Notes: a model not told the origin generated them from the sequence alone. Shown: positions 1 to 6,546, numbered from the stretch's first letter. The stretch: 13,410 nucleotides of DNA from an uncultured Oscillospiraceae bacterium (GCA_934597535.1 CAKTRT010000028.1:1-13410), one strand, 5' to 3'. Made by a program: numbers and translations.

Positions 1-536
1 AACAGCAGTGCCGTTGGCGTTGTCAGATCGCCGAGCACCAGCGTATCATTGTCACTGGTGATAATGATACCACCGGACTTAAACCCAATCAGCGCAATGA
101 AAAGGCCGATGCCCGCGCTGATGGATATTTTTACGCTTGTCGGGATCGCGTTGACGACGATCCGCCGCAGCCCGATAAAGGAGATCAGAACGAAAATGAC
201 GCCCTCAATAAAAATGACGCCGAAAGCGACCTCCACCGTCATGCCGGTCGTATCCACCGCGCTGAGAATGGCGACGGAGCTCATCCCCGGCGCCAGACAA
301 AACGGACGGTTGGTGTACACCGCCATGGCAATGCTGCAGGACATGACCAGCAGGATGAGCGCTGTCAGGACCGCGCCCTTTGGCAGTCCTGCGCTGCCGA
401 GCATATTGGGAATGGTCGCCAGCACATAGGACATCGTGGCAAAGGTCGTTACTCCCGCCAGCACCTCTGTGTGCAGGTCGGTGTGGTTCTGTGCGAGATG
501 GAATCTTCTTTCGCAAAGCTCATGGAAACGGGACAT
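1..536 (-). CDS. NCS2/AzgA-type purine permease, N-terminal part (runs off window)
   Basis: A reading frame of 178 codons starts at ATG 536-534 and stays open to the window edge, so the C-terminal half is missing. It has an AGGAGG ribosome site (546-551) 9 bases before the ATG. The protein begins MSRFHELCERRFHL and continues with TEVLAGVTTFATMSYVLA, the hallmark opening of the AzgA/PbuG branch of nucleobase:cation symporter-2 permeases. Then come GAVLTALILLVMSC and NRPFCLAPGMSS, the family's A/N-x-P-x-x-x-APGM substrate-site region. At least four hydrophobic membrane segments are visible. Known members import hypoxanthine, guanine, adenine or xanthine through the inner membrane. The guanine deaminase and xanthine phosphoribosyltransferase nearby fit a purine substrate, but which base is carried cannot be read from this fragment. 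Confidence 0.85.
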   Translation of the reverse strand, partial: MSRFHELCERRFHLAQNHTDLHTEVLAGVTTFATMSYVLATIPNMLGSAGLPKGAVLTALILLVMSCSIAMAVYTNRPFCLAPGMSSVAILSAVDTTGMTVEVAFGVIFIEGVIFVLISFIGLRRIVVNAIPTSVKISISAGIGLFIALIGFKSGGIIITSDNDTLVLGDLTTPTALL

Positions 537-577
537 ACCGCCGTTCCTCCTTTTTCGCATCTCCTGCAGCCGCTCAC

Positions 578-606
578 AGTATATCAGAGATGCCGATATT
601 TGTCTT
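578..606 (-). promoter_or_regulatory. Promoter of the purine permease gene
   Basis: On the minus strand there is AAGACA (601-606), a 17-base spacer and TATACT (578-583). TG sits one base before the -10, making an extended -10. It lies about 40 bases upstream of the permease ATG and downstream of the regulator's hairpin, so the permease has its own transcription start. The stretch just upstream (about 607-645) is very AT-rich and could hold activator sites. Confidence 0.6.
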
Positions 607-638
607 TTTTTGTAAATAAAGTTTGAATTTTGAAATTA

Positions 639-675
639 AATAAAGCAGACGAAGCGCTGCTCCGCCTGCTTTATT
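639..675 (-). terminator. Hairpin terminator after the response regulator gene
   Basis: Arms AATAAAGCAG (639-648 on the plus strand) and CTGCTTTATT (666-675) form a perfect 10-bp stem around a 17-base GC-rich loop. It lies 2 bases past the regulator's TGA. The minus-strand sequence after the stem is only moderately T-rich, so termination may be partial, letting some transcript reach the permease. Confidence 0.5.
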
Positions 676-676
676 C

Positions 677-1375
677 TCAGTGCCGAATTGCAGGATCATC
701 CGCCGCAACTGTCTGGTACAGCGTTGCGGGGCGTCCCTTGTTGCCGTAGACGTAGGTCTGGCGCAGAAGTCTGCGCGCGCAGAGATAGTCCAGATATTTT
801 TTGATCGACACGCGGGAGAGCTGCGTCCGCTCGGCGATCTCCTGCACGCCAAATGCCGTGCCGGCCTCCGGAAGATTTGCGCAGACGCATTCCAGCGTTT
901 TCCGTTCGATGCCCTTTGGCAGCGCCGCAACATGCGTCTGGCGCCCTGCGCTCTCCGCTGCGGCCAGCAGATCGACCTCGGTCTGCTCAAGCACCTGCTT
1001 GTGCATCAGCTGTGAACGCTGGCGGAACTTGTTCAGCGCCAGCTGAAGGCGGTCGAAGGAGAAGGGCTTGATGATATAATCCACACAGCCCAGCCGCAGC
1101 GCCTCGCAGATCTGGGCGCTGTCACGCGCGGCGGAAATAATGATGACCTCAGCTGTCTGCCGTGCAGCGCGCAGCTGGCGCAGCACCTCCAGCCCGTTTG
1201 CGCCGGGCAGGAAAATATCAAGCAGGACAAGATCAAAGCTCTGCTCCCGCACGGCGGTGAGCGCTTGTGCCGCATTGGCCGCCATTGCCGCGACGAAAAA
1301 GCCCTCCTGTTCCAAAAAGGCTGCATTCAGCTTTGCGACCTGCGGATCATCCTCCACGATCAGGCATCGGTACAT
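677..1375 (-). CDS. CitB/DcuR-family two-component response regulator
   Basis: 232 residues. The N-terminal receiver domain (about 1-120) has the acidic pocket at E8-D9-D10, the phospho-acceptor D53 in LVLLDIFLPG and the conserved lysine K103 in YIIKPF. The C-terminal part (about 135-232) contains a helix-turn-helix, FGVQEIAERTQLSRVSIKKYLDYL, of the type found in CitB/DpiA/DcuR regulators, which usually sense-and-respond to small organic acids with a CitA/DcuS kinase. The ATG has a strong AAAGGAGG site. The gene overlaps the end of the upstream kinase gene by 16 bases, so the two are translationally coupled. The next gene downstream is a purine permease, so that transporter is a plausible target; this is inference from position. 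Confidence 0.9.
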   Translation of the reverse strand: MYRCLIVEDDPQVAKLNAAFLEQEGFFVAAMAANAAQALTAVREQSFDLVLLDIFLPGANGLEVLRQLRAARQTAEVIIISAARDSAQICEALRLGCVDYIIKPFSFDRLQLALNKFRQRSQLMHKQVLEQTEVDLLAAAESAGRQTHVAALPKGIERKTLECVCANLPEAGTAFGVQEIAERTQLSRVSIKKYLDYLCARRLLRQTYVYGNKGRPATLYQTVAADDPAIRH

Positions 1376-2940
1376 ACGCCATCCTCCTTTGTATGGTACG
1401 GAATATGCGCAACGAACTCCGTTCCGCTCTGCGCATCACTCACTACGCTGACATAGCCGCCGTGGCGGCCGCACGCCTGCCGCACAAGATGCAATCCGAT
1501 GCCGTTCCCGTTTTCTTTGCTCGTCACCCCATAGTCGAACAGCACCTCTCGCAGCTCCTGCGGAATTTCCATTCCGGAATCCCACACAGCGATCATAATA
1601 TCTCCGGCAGATTCGCGGATCTCCAGCGTGACGATCTGCATCGCGCAGCCCTGCACGGCGTCAAACGCGTTCTCCAGCAGGTTTCCGAGGATTACCACCA
1701 TATCCTGCTGCATCTCCACGGTAAGCTCGCTTTGCAGCTCCGTGCTGTCTGTCAGGATCAGATCGACCTTCTGCTCCGCTGCGCGGTCGTATTTGCTCAT
1801 CAGAAAAGCGGAGAGAACGGGGTCGCGGATCTTCTGCGAGAGCGACTCCATCTCGCGGCTGCGCAGATGGACCAGTCCGGAGATATACTTATCCAGCTCG
1901 TCATACTGCTTTTCGCGCAGCAGGCCGGATACCACCTGCAGCTTGTTGTTGAACTCGTGCATCTGTGCCCGCAGCGCCTCAATGTAGGTTTTTACGCCGG
2001 TGATGTCCTCCGCAAAGCGGACGATCTCCTGCTTGAGCCGGAAGGTAACGAGAAGACTCCGATGCTGCGGCTTGTCGATCTTGATGGGAATAAAGCTGAC
2101 ATAATAGCTGTCAGAGCCGATGCGGCACTCGCTGTCGTAATGAGGCTCGCTTTGCAATACTTCATCAAAAGAGAGCCATGGGAAAACATCGGAAAATGTC
2201 TGCATCGCCGCTCTATCAAGCGATGTGTTGAGGAGCTCCTGTGCCGTTTTATTGGAATGAATGATCTCGCCCCGCTCGTTGACCGACAGGATGCCGTCGC
2301 GCACAGCGTCGATCAGCGCTGTGCGCTCGACCAGCAGCTGCGCGATCTCCACCGGCTCCAGGTTGAACATGCTGCCCTTGATGTTGTCGGTCACGTCCCA
2401 GACGAAGATCAGCGCGATGATCATGACAAGGATCGTCATCGCATCCAGATCGCGCTGCGCCTTGGCGGTACCGGTATTTCCCGCGTCGTACTCCAGCATG
2501 GCAAGCACACGCCCGCAAGGCGCGCCGAGACTGTCGAGGATCGGACTGACCGCGTAAAGCGCCTGACTGCCCGCTTCCCCATACAGCTGGTAGCTGCGCT
2601 CACCGGCGGGCGCGCTGCGGTAAGCCTCCAGCACTGCGGGATCCATGCGCTCAGCCTGTGCGCCGCAGCGCACGCTGCCATCGGCAGCGAGCAGCAGGAG
2701 CGCCGTGCAGTTGCTGCCTTCCTCTGTTTTTTGCAGGAAAGCTTCCAGTGCCGCGGGTTCTGTGTCTGCGCTGCGTACCTCGGAGGCGATAGCCAGCTGG
2801 TAGGCAATGTCCATCAGCGCTCTGCCGTCCGCCTCGGTCATGGTCGATTGCAGGCTCATGGAAACGGGATATCGGTTTAACAGCAGGATCGCAGCGACCA
2901 CAGAACAGACCAGCAGTGCGATTTTCGTGCGCAGTTTCAT
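1360..2940 (-). CDS. CitA/DcuS-type membrane sensor histidine kinase
   Basis: 526 residues. An N-terminal membrane helix (about 6-22) and a second one (about 167-182) bracket an extracytoplasmic sensor domain of roughly 140 residues. Then comes the family-typical linker/PAS region starting LEPVEIAQLLVERTALIDAV (about 194-300). The phospho-acceptor is H328 in RAQMHEFNNKLQVVSGLL, the H-box form specific to CitA/DcuS kinases. The ATPase domain has the N box LGNLLENAFDA (N420, N424), DSG (454-456) and GNGIGL (478-483). All catalytic residues are present. Known relatives bind citrate, fumarate or malate outside the cell. Here no carboxylate transporter is nearby, and the ligand is unknown. It is cotranscribed with the regulator from the promoter at 2984-3012. 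Confidence 0.9.
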   Translation of the reverse strand: MKLRTKIALLVCSVVAAILLLNRYPVSMSLQSTMTEADGRALMDIAYQLAIASEVRSADTEPAALEAFLQKTEEGSNCTALLLLAADGSVRCGAQAERMDPAVLEAYRSAPAGERSYQLYGEAGSQALYAVSPILDSLGAPCGRVLAMLEYDAGNTGTAKAQRDLDAMTILVMIIALIFVWDVTDNIKGSMFNLEPVEIAQLLVERTALIDAVRDGILSVNERGEIIHSNKTAQELLNTSLDRAAMQTFSDVFPWLSFDEVLQSEPHYDSECRIGSDSYYVSFIPIKIDKPQHRSLLVTFRLKQEIVRFAEDITGVKTYIEALRAQMHEFNNKLQVVSGLLREKQYDELDKYISGLVHLRSREMESLSQKIRDPVLSAFLMSKYDRAAEQKVDLILTDSTELQSELTVEMQQDMVVILGNLLENAFDAVQGCAMQIVTLEIRESAGDIMIAVWDSGMEIPQELREVLFDYGVTSKENGNGIGLHLVRQACGRHGGYVSVVSDAQSGTEFVAHIPYHTKEDGVCTDA

Positions 2941-2965
2941 CTTAAAAAATCCCTCGCATCCAGAT

Positions 2966-2980
2966 AGCGTAGATTACGCT
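2966..2980 (-). promoter_or_regulatory. Inverted repeat over the start site of the kinase operon
   Basis: AGCGTA and TACGCT form a perfect 6-bp inverted repeat with a 3-base centre, lying right after the -10 and over the predicted transcription start. It could be an operator for autoregulation or the first hairpin of the mRNA leader; the sequence cannot distinguish these. Confidence 0.35.
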
Positions 2981-2983
2981 GGC

Positions 2984-3012
2984 ATTATACCAATTTCGGA
3001 TGGGTTTTGCAA
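2984..3012 (-). promoter_or_regulatory. Promoter of the two-component operon
   Basis: TTGCAA (3007-3012), a 17-base spacer and a perfect TATAAT (2984-2989) on the minus strand, with TG one base before the -10 (extended -10). The predicted start is near 2977, about 37 bases before the kinase ATG. Confidence 0.75.
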
Positions 3013-3285
3013 TCGGTACCGATGGGAGGGCAAAAGCTTCCTGAAAATTTCCGCAAGCAAGACTGCCGTCTGTCGCTCAAAATACCTTAAAGCGGGGAAA
3101 AGCCCCATGACACGCGCGGCATTTGCGCTGGAAGTTATGGAAGGCCTTGCGCCCGAGATCCTGAAAAAAGGTCTGGGTCACGCCGATCATTCATCGCTGC
3201 CGGCGTCTATACACGGGTTGGACCGGATGCAATGGGGGAGCGCCATTGCTGACATGCTACTGACAAGGCATGGAAAGAGCAAAAA

Positions 3286-3324
3286 GAAAGGCCCCTGAAA
3301 CCGCGACGGTTTCAGGGGCCTTTC
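3286..3324 (-). terminator. Terminator of the tRNA operon
   Basis: A perfect 17-bp stem (3286-3302 with 3308-3324) and a 5-base loop begin immediately after the CCA end of tRNA-Val. On the minus strand it is followed by CTTTTTG, a T-tract as expected for factor-independent termination. Confidence 0.9.
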
Positions 3325-3401
3325 TGGTGCGGACTACTGGACTCGAACCAGTGACCTCATGCGTGTGAAGCATGCGCTCTAACCAGCTGAGCTAAGCCCG
3401 C
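3325..3401 (-). tRNA. tRNA-Val (anticodon CAC)
   Basis: 77 bases including an encoded CCA. Acceptor GCGGGCT pairs with AGTCCGC (one G-T), the D stem is GCTC/GAGC, and the anticodon stem CATGC/GCATG carries loop TTCACAC, giving anticodon CAC that reads GUG. The T stem ACTGG/CCAGT closes loop TTCGAGT, and the discriminator is A. It is the last gene of the three-tRNA operon, with the terminator directly abutting. Confidence 0.92.
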
Positions 3402-3404
3402 AAA

Positions 3405-3479
3405 TGGTGACCCGTACGGGATTCGAACCCATGTTACAGCCGTGAAAGGGCCGTGTCTTAACCACTTGACCAACGGGCC
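3405..3479 (-). tRNA. tRNA-Glu (anticodon TTC)
   Basis: 75 bases including CCA. The acceptor is GGCCCGT/ACGGGTC. Anticodon stem CGGCC/GGCTG (one G-T) closes loop CTTTCAC, giving TTC. The T loop is TTCGAAT. It lies 3 bases before tRNA-Val in the same transcript. Confidence 0.95.
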
Positions 3480-3487
3480 ATATGAGT

Positions 3488-3511
3488 CACGGGATGCTTT
3501 CGCATCCCGTG
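3488..3511 (-). other. Perfect 10-bp hairpin between tRNA-Met and tRNA-Glu
   Basis: CACGGGATGC and GCATCCCGTG enclose a loop that reads GAAA on the transcribed (minus) strand, a GNRA tetraloop. There is no T-tract, so it is more likely an RNA-processing element of the polycistronic tRNA precursor than a terminator. Confidence 0.6.
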
Positions 3512-3515
3512 CTTC

Positions 3516-3592
3516 TGGTAGCGGCACCTGGATTTGAACCGGGGACACTGCGGGTATGAACCGCATGCTCTAGCCAGCTGAGCTATGCCGCC
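3516..3592 (-). tRNA. tRNA-Met (anticodon CAT)
   Basis: 77 bases including CCA. The acceptor is GGCGGCA/TGCCGCT with a G1-T72 wobble, D arm GCTC/GAGC, and anticodon stem TGCGG/CCGCA with loop TTCATAC. The paired (not C-A mismatched) first acceptor position argues for elongator Met rather than initiator; tRNA-Ile2 with a modified CAT cannot be fully excluded. The T stem CCCGG/CCAGG has one C-A mismatch in the middle. It is first in the operon. Confidence 0.88.
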
Positions 3593-3621
3593 AAATTTTC
3601 CTGCTCGACAGGACAAATGAC

Positions 3622-3651
3622 ACTATAACAAATCTACCGGCGTTTTGTCAA
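3622..3651 (-). promoter_or_regulatory. Promoter of the tRNA operon
   Basis: A perfect TTGACA (3646-3651), an 18-base spacer and TATAGT (3622-3627) on the minus strand, with an extended -10 TG. The start is about 25 bases before tRNA-Met, as expected for a strong stable-RNA promoter. Confidence 0.8.
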
Positions 3652-3699
3652 TAGTTTTGCCAAAAATTTTCTGCTGATTCCCCAGAAAGCGGGATGCGG

Positions 3700-3745
3700 A
3701 TGAAAAAGAGACGAAAAGCGCGGGAGGGACGCGTCCCTCCCGCGC
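3700..3745 (-). terminator. Terminator of the guanine deaminase gene
   Basis: GCGCGGGAGGGA, CGCG, TCCCTCCCGCGC (3718-3745) is a perfect 28-base palindrome. On the minus strand it is followed by TTTTCGTCTCTTTTT. It begins 6 bases after the TAA stop. Confidence 0.88.
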
Positions 3746-3750
3746 GGAGC

Positions 3751-5010
3751 TTATCCAACGACCCTGCGGCCCTCCGACCAGACGGAGACGATGTTGTGTC
3801 GGTGCATCATGTAGATCGCACGCTCAAAGCGCTCGCGCACGGTGAGCGCACGGGTCGGTTCGATAAAGTCGGAATCGTCCACAACGATGGCGTGCAGCCT
3901 GTCGCCCACGGCAAAGTGCCCCTGTGCGCCGAAGTAGCGGTGGCCGCTGGTGCTGCCGAGATAATACGCCTCTGGCACGGTGAGGAAATCCTCCGACCAG
4001 TCGGTCTCGATGCGCTTGATCTTGCTGGCGCGGATGGACATGGTCACGACCTTGTACATTGGCAGCAGCGCACCGCCGGCAATATCCGAGCCGAGCGTGA
4101 CCCAGATGCCCTGCTGCAGCATCTCGCGCACGGGTGAGACGCCGGAGCAGAGGTTGATGTTCGAGCCGGCGCAGTGCGCTACGACGACCCCGTGGTCACG
4201 CATGGCGGCGCATTCGCGCGCGTCAGAATGGACGCAGTGCGCCATGACGGTGTGATCCTTCCAGAGGCCGTATTTGGCGTAGGTTTCCCAGTACTGTGCG
4301 CAGTCGGGGTGCAGCTCCCTGACCCATGCGATCTCGCTGCGGTTTTCGGAAAGGTGCGACTGGATGTACAGCCCGCGCTCGTTGGCGAGCGCTCCAAGCC
4401 ATGCCATCAGCTCGTCGGTACACGAGGGGGTAAAGCGCGGCGTGAGGATGGGCTTTACATACCGGAAGCGCGCGCATTCATCCAGCCAGCGCAGCGTCTC
4501 GCGTTTGCTCTCCTCGGTCGTTTCCTGCAAATGCGCACTGCCGTTGCGGTCCATGTTGACCTTGCCGACATAACCTGTGACGCCTGCCTTTTCCAGCTCC
4601 TCCATCAGGATAAGCGTCGCGTCGGTGTGGAGCGAGGAGAACATACACACACGTGTCGTGCCGTTGGTGATGAGGTCGCTCGCAAGGCGACGGTAGGTGC
4701 GGCGGGCAAAGTCAAGGTCGGCAAAGCGCGCCTCGGTCTCAAAGGTATAGGTGTTGAGCCAGTCGATCAGCGGCAGATCCATGCCCATACCGAGCATGGG
4801 ATACTGCGGCGCATGCAGATGCATATCGACAAACGACGGCATGATGAGCGCGCTGCCGCAGTCGATGATCTCCGCGTCCGCGCCCTGCGGGACCGTTTGC
4901 TCCACGCTGAGGATGCGCCCGTCATCATCAAGCACAAGGCAGCCGTGCGCTGCGGTTTCAAGCGTGCCGAGCGTTGGGGCGGAAACGAGATCGCCCTTGA
5001 GGATCTTCAT
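3751..5010 (-). CDS. guaD: Guanine deaminase (metal-dependent amidohydrolase)
   Basis: 419 residues. The enzyme hydrolyses guanine to xanthine and ammonia in the cytoplasm. The amidohydrolase metal site HxH lies at 64-66 in MPSFVDMHLHAPQYP, followed by the guanine deaminase signature GMGMDLPLIDWLNTYTF. PRFTPSC, QSHLSEN and MAHCVH supply further metal and substrate residues, and SDIAGG carries the last catalytic Asp. Length and motifs are as in bacterial GuaD. I chose the ATG at 5010-5008: the longer GTG start at 5019 overlaps the AAGGAG ribosome site (5019-5024), which sits 8 bases before the ATG. The leader contains a purine riboswitch and terminator, so expression is probably set by a purine ligand. 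xpt, 1.5 kb away, would take up the xanthine product. Confidence 0.93.
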   Translation of the reverse strand: MKILKGDLVSAPTLGTLETAAHGCLVLDDDGRILSVEQTVPQGADAEIIDCGSALIMPSFVDMHLHAPQYPMLGMGMDLPLIDWLNTYTFETEARFADLDFARRTYRRLASDLITNGTTRVCMFSSLHTDATLILMEELEKAGVTGYVGKVNMDRNGSAHLQETTEESKRETLRWLDECARFRYVKPILTPRFTPSCTDELMAWLGALANERGLYIQSHLSENRSEIAWVRELHPDCAQYWETYAKYGLWKDHTVMAHCVHSDARECAAMRDHGVVVAHCAGSNINLCSGVSPVREMLQQGIWVTLGSDIAGGALLPMYKVVTMSIRASKIKRIETDWSEDFLTVPEAYYLGSTSGHRYFGAQGHFAVGDRLHAIVVDDSDFIEPTRALTVRERFERAIYMMHRHNIVSVWSEGRRVVG

Positions 5011-5036
5011 GAAATTCACTCCTTACAGAAATGTGC

Positions 5037-5079
5037 AAAAGAAAAAGCGCCCAGCCTGAGAAGTTCTCCTCCGGCTGAA
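5037..5079 (-). terminator. Attenuator (riboswitch expression platform) before guaD
   Basis: On the minus strand CAGCC (5073-5077) pairs with GGCTG (5052-5056), extended inward by GAGG (5068-5071) with TCTC (5058-5061) around a 6-base loop. GGGCGC and the U-tract TTTTTCTTTT (5037-5046) follow. The aptamer's last helix strand and its 3' flank, GAGTGTTC (5077-5084), can instead pair with GAAC/CTTCTC (5058-5066) inside this hairpin. That would be an antiterminator competing with both P1 and the terminator, so ligand binding would favour termination. Confidence 0.75.
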
Positions 5080-5147
5080 CACTCATAGCAGGATCTTTGG
5101 CGACCCCGTAGAAACTTTCGCGCCATGCAAGCGAAATTATATGAGTC
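5080..5147 (-). ncRNA. Purine (guanine-class) riboswitch aptamer
   Basis: The minus strand matches the xpt-type purine aptamer in order. P1 ACTCATA/TATGAGT is a perfect 7 bp, followed by J1/2 TAAT. P2 TTCGC/GCGAA has an L2 ending ATGG. J2/3 is the invariant GTTTCTAC (5108-5115). P3 GGGGTC/GATCCT (two wobbles) has an L3 with CC, and J3/1 leads back to P1. L2 GG (5123-5124) and L3 CC (5099-5100) can form the kissing-loop contact. The base equivalent to xpt position 74, which reads the ligand, is C (5088), predicting guanine (or hypoxanthine-type) rather than adenine recognition. The equivalents of U22, U47, U51 and A52 are kept. Oddities: the position-73 equivalent is G instead of A, and L3 has 6 rather than 7 bases. 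Confidence 0.88.
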
Positions 5148-5164
5148 CTTTTTCTGTTTTATTC

Positions 5165-5193
5165 AGGATAGCACAAAAAAATGAAAATTGCAA
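5165..5193 (-). promoter_or_regulatory. Promoter of the riboswitch-guaD transcript
   Basis: TTGCAA (5188-5193), a 17-base spacer and TATCCT (5165-5170) on the minus strand, with TG one base before the -10. The predicted start is about 10 bases upstream of the aptamer, so the riboswitch is at the very 5' end of the mRNA. Confidence 0.65.
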
Positions 5194-5266
5194 GCATCAT
5201 TACCCGCGGCGGCTGCGCGGCATATCCGCGGCGGCGGGCGCATATGCTCTGCGTGAGGTGAGGACG

Positions 5267-6439
5267 ATGCCAAAGAAGAGGACAAGACAGCTTGTGCGCA
5301 CAGCCTGTTCGCTGGCCCTTGCGGGGGCGACGCTCTGGGGGGTGCATGCCACAGCTCCGGCCGGAGACGCCGAAAGCGCGCTGCGCGCGCTGCGGCAGAG
5401 CGGCGGCGTGAGCCTTGCGCTGCTGCGCATGGAGCGCGGGGCGGAGCCGGACGCGCTGAGCATTCCGGCCTCCCTTGCGCTGCATATGACACCGCTGCTG
5501 CGCGAGGGAGGCACGGAGATCACGCAGGCATGGTCGAGCGAGCTGGAGCAGCCGCCGGAGGACACCGGCGGCGAGGCCGAGGCACAGGAGCGCGAGGGCA
5601 CGGTGCTTTCTCCGCCGCGCGGGACGGAGGAGGTCACGGTGACGGAAAACGGTGTGGCGGCGCGCACGCTCCGCCCCTCTGACCCGGCGGGCTATACGGT
5701 GTTCGGCAATGTGTACATCAACAACGGCTCAGATGCGCCGCTGGACAGCGAGATGCTCTCCGGCGGGTACGCGGCGGCGCTCAATGCGGAGGGGCCGCAG
5801 GTGCTTATCATCCATACGCACGGCACAGAGAGCTACACCATGCCTGCCGGCGAGGAATACGAACCGACGGATACCTTCCGCACGCTGGATACGGACTGCA
5901 ATATGATCCGCGTCGGCGATGAGATGGCGCAGGCGCTGACCGATGCGGGGCTGAGCGTGGTGCATGACCGCACGCTTTACGACTATCCGCACTACTCCGG
6001 CGCGTATGACCGCTCGCTTGCGGCCATTAGAAGCTACCTTGAAAAATATCCCTCGATCTCATTTGTGCTGGATGTACACCGCGACGCAGTGGAGGACGGA
6101 AACGGAAACCAGTACAAGCTCCTGTGCGGCGAGGACAAAAGCGCGGCACAGATGGAGTTTGTCATTGGTTCGAACGGCGGCGGACTGAGCCACGAGCAAT
6201 GGCGCGAGAATCTCAAGCTCGCCTGCGCCGTGCAGCAGACGCTGTACAAGGACTACCCTACCCTGATGCGCCCGGTCACCGTGCGCAACTCCCGCTATAA
6301 CCAGCACATGACGACAGGCTCTCTGCTGGTCGAGGTCGGGACGGCGGGCAATTCGCTCGAAGAGGCGGTCAACGCAGCGAGGCTTTTTGCCGCCGGCTTT
6401 GCTGAAACGGTGCAGAGCGGACGCGCCTTGCCGGAATAG
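5267..6439 (+). CDS. spoIIP: SpoIIP-like sporulation peptidoglycan hydrolase
   Basis: 390 residues. SpoIIP, with SpoIID and SpoIIM, remodels septal peptidoglycan during engulfment of the forespore by the mother cell; it has amidase and endopeptidase activity at the outer face of the membrane. A basic N-terminus, KKRTRQLVR, precedes a membrane anchor (about 12-28). A long variable acidic/proline region follows. The catalytic domain begins near 170 with VLIIHTHGTESY (H183, H185, E188), then DVHRDA (269-273), and ends with LLVEVGTAGNSLEEA, all SpoIIP hallmarks. The start at 5267 has GAGGTGAGG 3-11 bases upstream; the frame is open further up to 5141, but that part lies over the opposing riboswitch and promoter and is not used. 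It is divergent from guaD. A sigma-E promoter could not be seen with confidence. Confidence 0.9.
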   Translation: MPKKRTRQLVRTACSLALAGATLWGVHATAPAGDAESALRALRQSGGVSLALLRMERGAEPDALSIPASLALHMTPLLREGGTEITQAWSSELEQPPEDTGGEAEAQEREGTVLSPPRGTEEVTVTENGVAARTLRPSDPAGYTVFGNVYINNGSDAPLDSEMLSGGYAAALNAEGPQVLIIHTHGTESYTMPAGEEYEPTDTFRTLDTDCNMIRVGDEMAQALTDAGLSVVHDRTLYDYPHYSGAYDRSLAAIRSYLEKYPSISFVLDVHRDAVEDGNGNQYKLLCGEDKSAAQMEFVIGSNGGGLSHEQWRENLKLACAVQQTLYKDYPTLMRPVTVRNSRYNQHMTTGSLLVEVGTAGNSLEEAVNAARLFAAGFAETVQSGRALPE

Positions 6440-6485
6440 ACGGAAAGTGGCGGCAAAACAAAAAATTCTTGTCGTACTTGCCATG

Positions 6486-6526
6486 TTGCTTTCTGCACAA
6501 AAATCCTGTTTAATAGTAGTACTATT
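6486..6526 (+). promoter_or_regulatory. xpt promoter with palindromic operator-like site
   Basis: TTGCTT (6486-6491), 17 bases and TTTAAT (6509-6514) form a reasonable promoter. Overlapping the -10 and the start site is AATAGTA-G-TACTATT (6512-6526), a perfect 7-bp inverted repeat around one base. Its position is that of a repressor operator. The leader is only about 25 bases long, so it cannot contain the guanine riboswitch that controls xpt in Bacillus. Confidence 0.5.
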
Positions 6527-6546
6527 TAACGAGGAGGGGTTCAACC

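Noticed and set aside
541..676. Purine riboswitch in front of the permease
   Set aside because: No GTTTCTAC core or three-helix arrangement is present; the leader is too short after the predicted start.
1267..2880. Long plus-strand open frame of 537 codons
   Set aside because: It is the antisense shadow of the sensor kinase gene, whose minus-strand product has all family motifs, a ribosome site and a promoter.
3107..3298. Short plus-strand frame beginning MTRAAFALEVMEG
   Set aside because: No ribosome site, no recognised domain, and its end runs into the tRNA operon terminator; a longer version overlaps the kinase start. I cannot support it as a gene.
5011..5019. GTG start for guanine deaminase at 5019
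   Set aside because: It overlaps the AAGGAG ribosome site; ATG 5010 has the proper 8-base spacing.
4174..5088. Plus-strand frame of 304 codons
   Set aside because: Shadow of guanine deaminase; composition typical of a reversed GC-rich gene.
5194..5228. Possible sigma-E promoter for spoIIP
   Set aside because: CATATCCG resembles a -10, but no -35-like element lies at an acceptable distance.
5141..5266. Upstream extension of the SpoIIP frame
   Set aside because: It overlaps the riboswitch 5' end and the guaD promoter on the other strand, lacks a ribosome site, and would bury the membrane anchor; ATG 5267 has a strong site.
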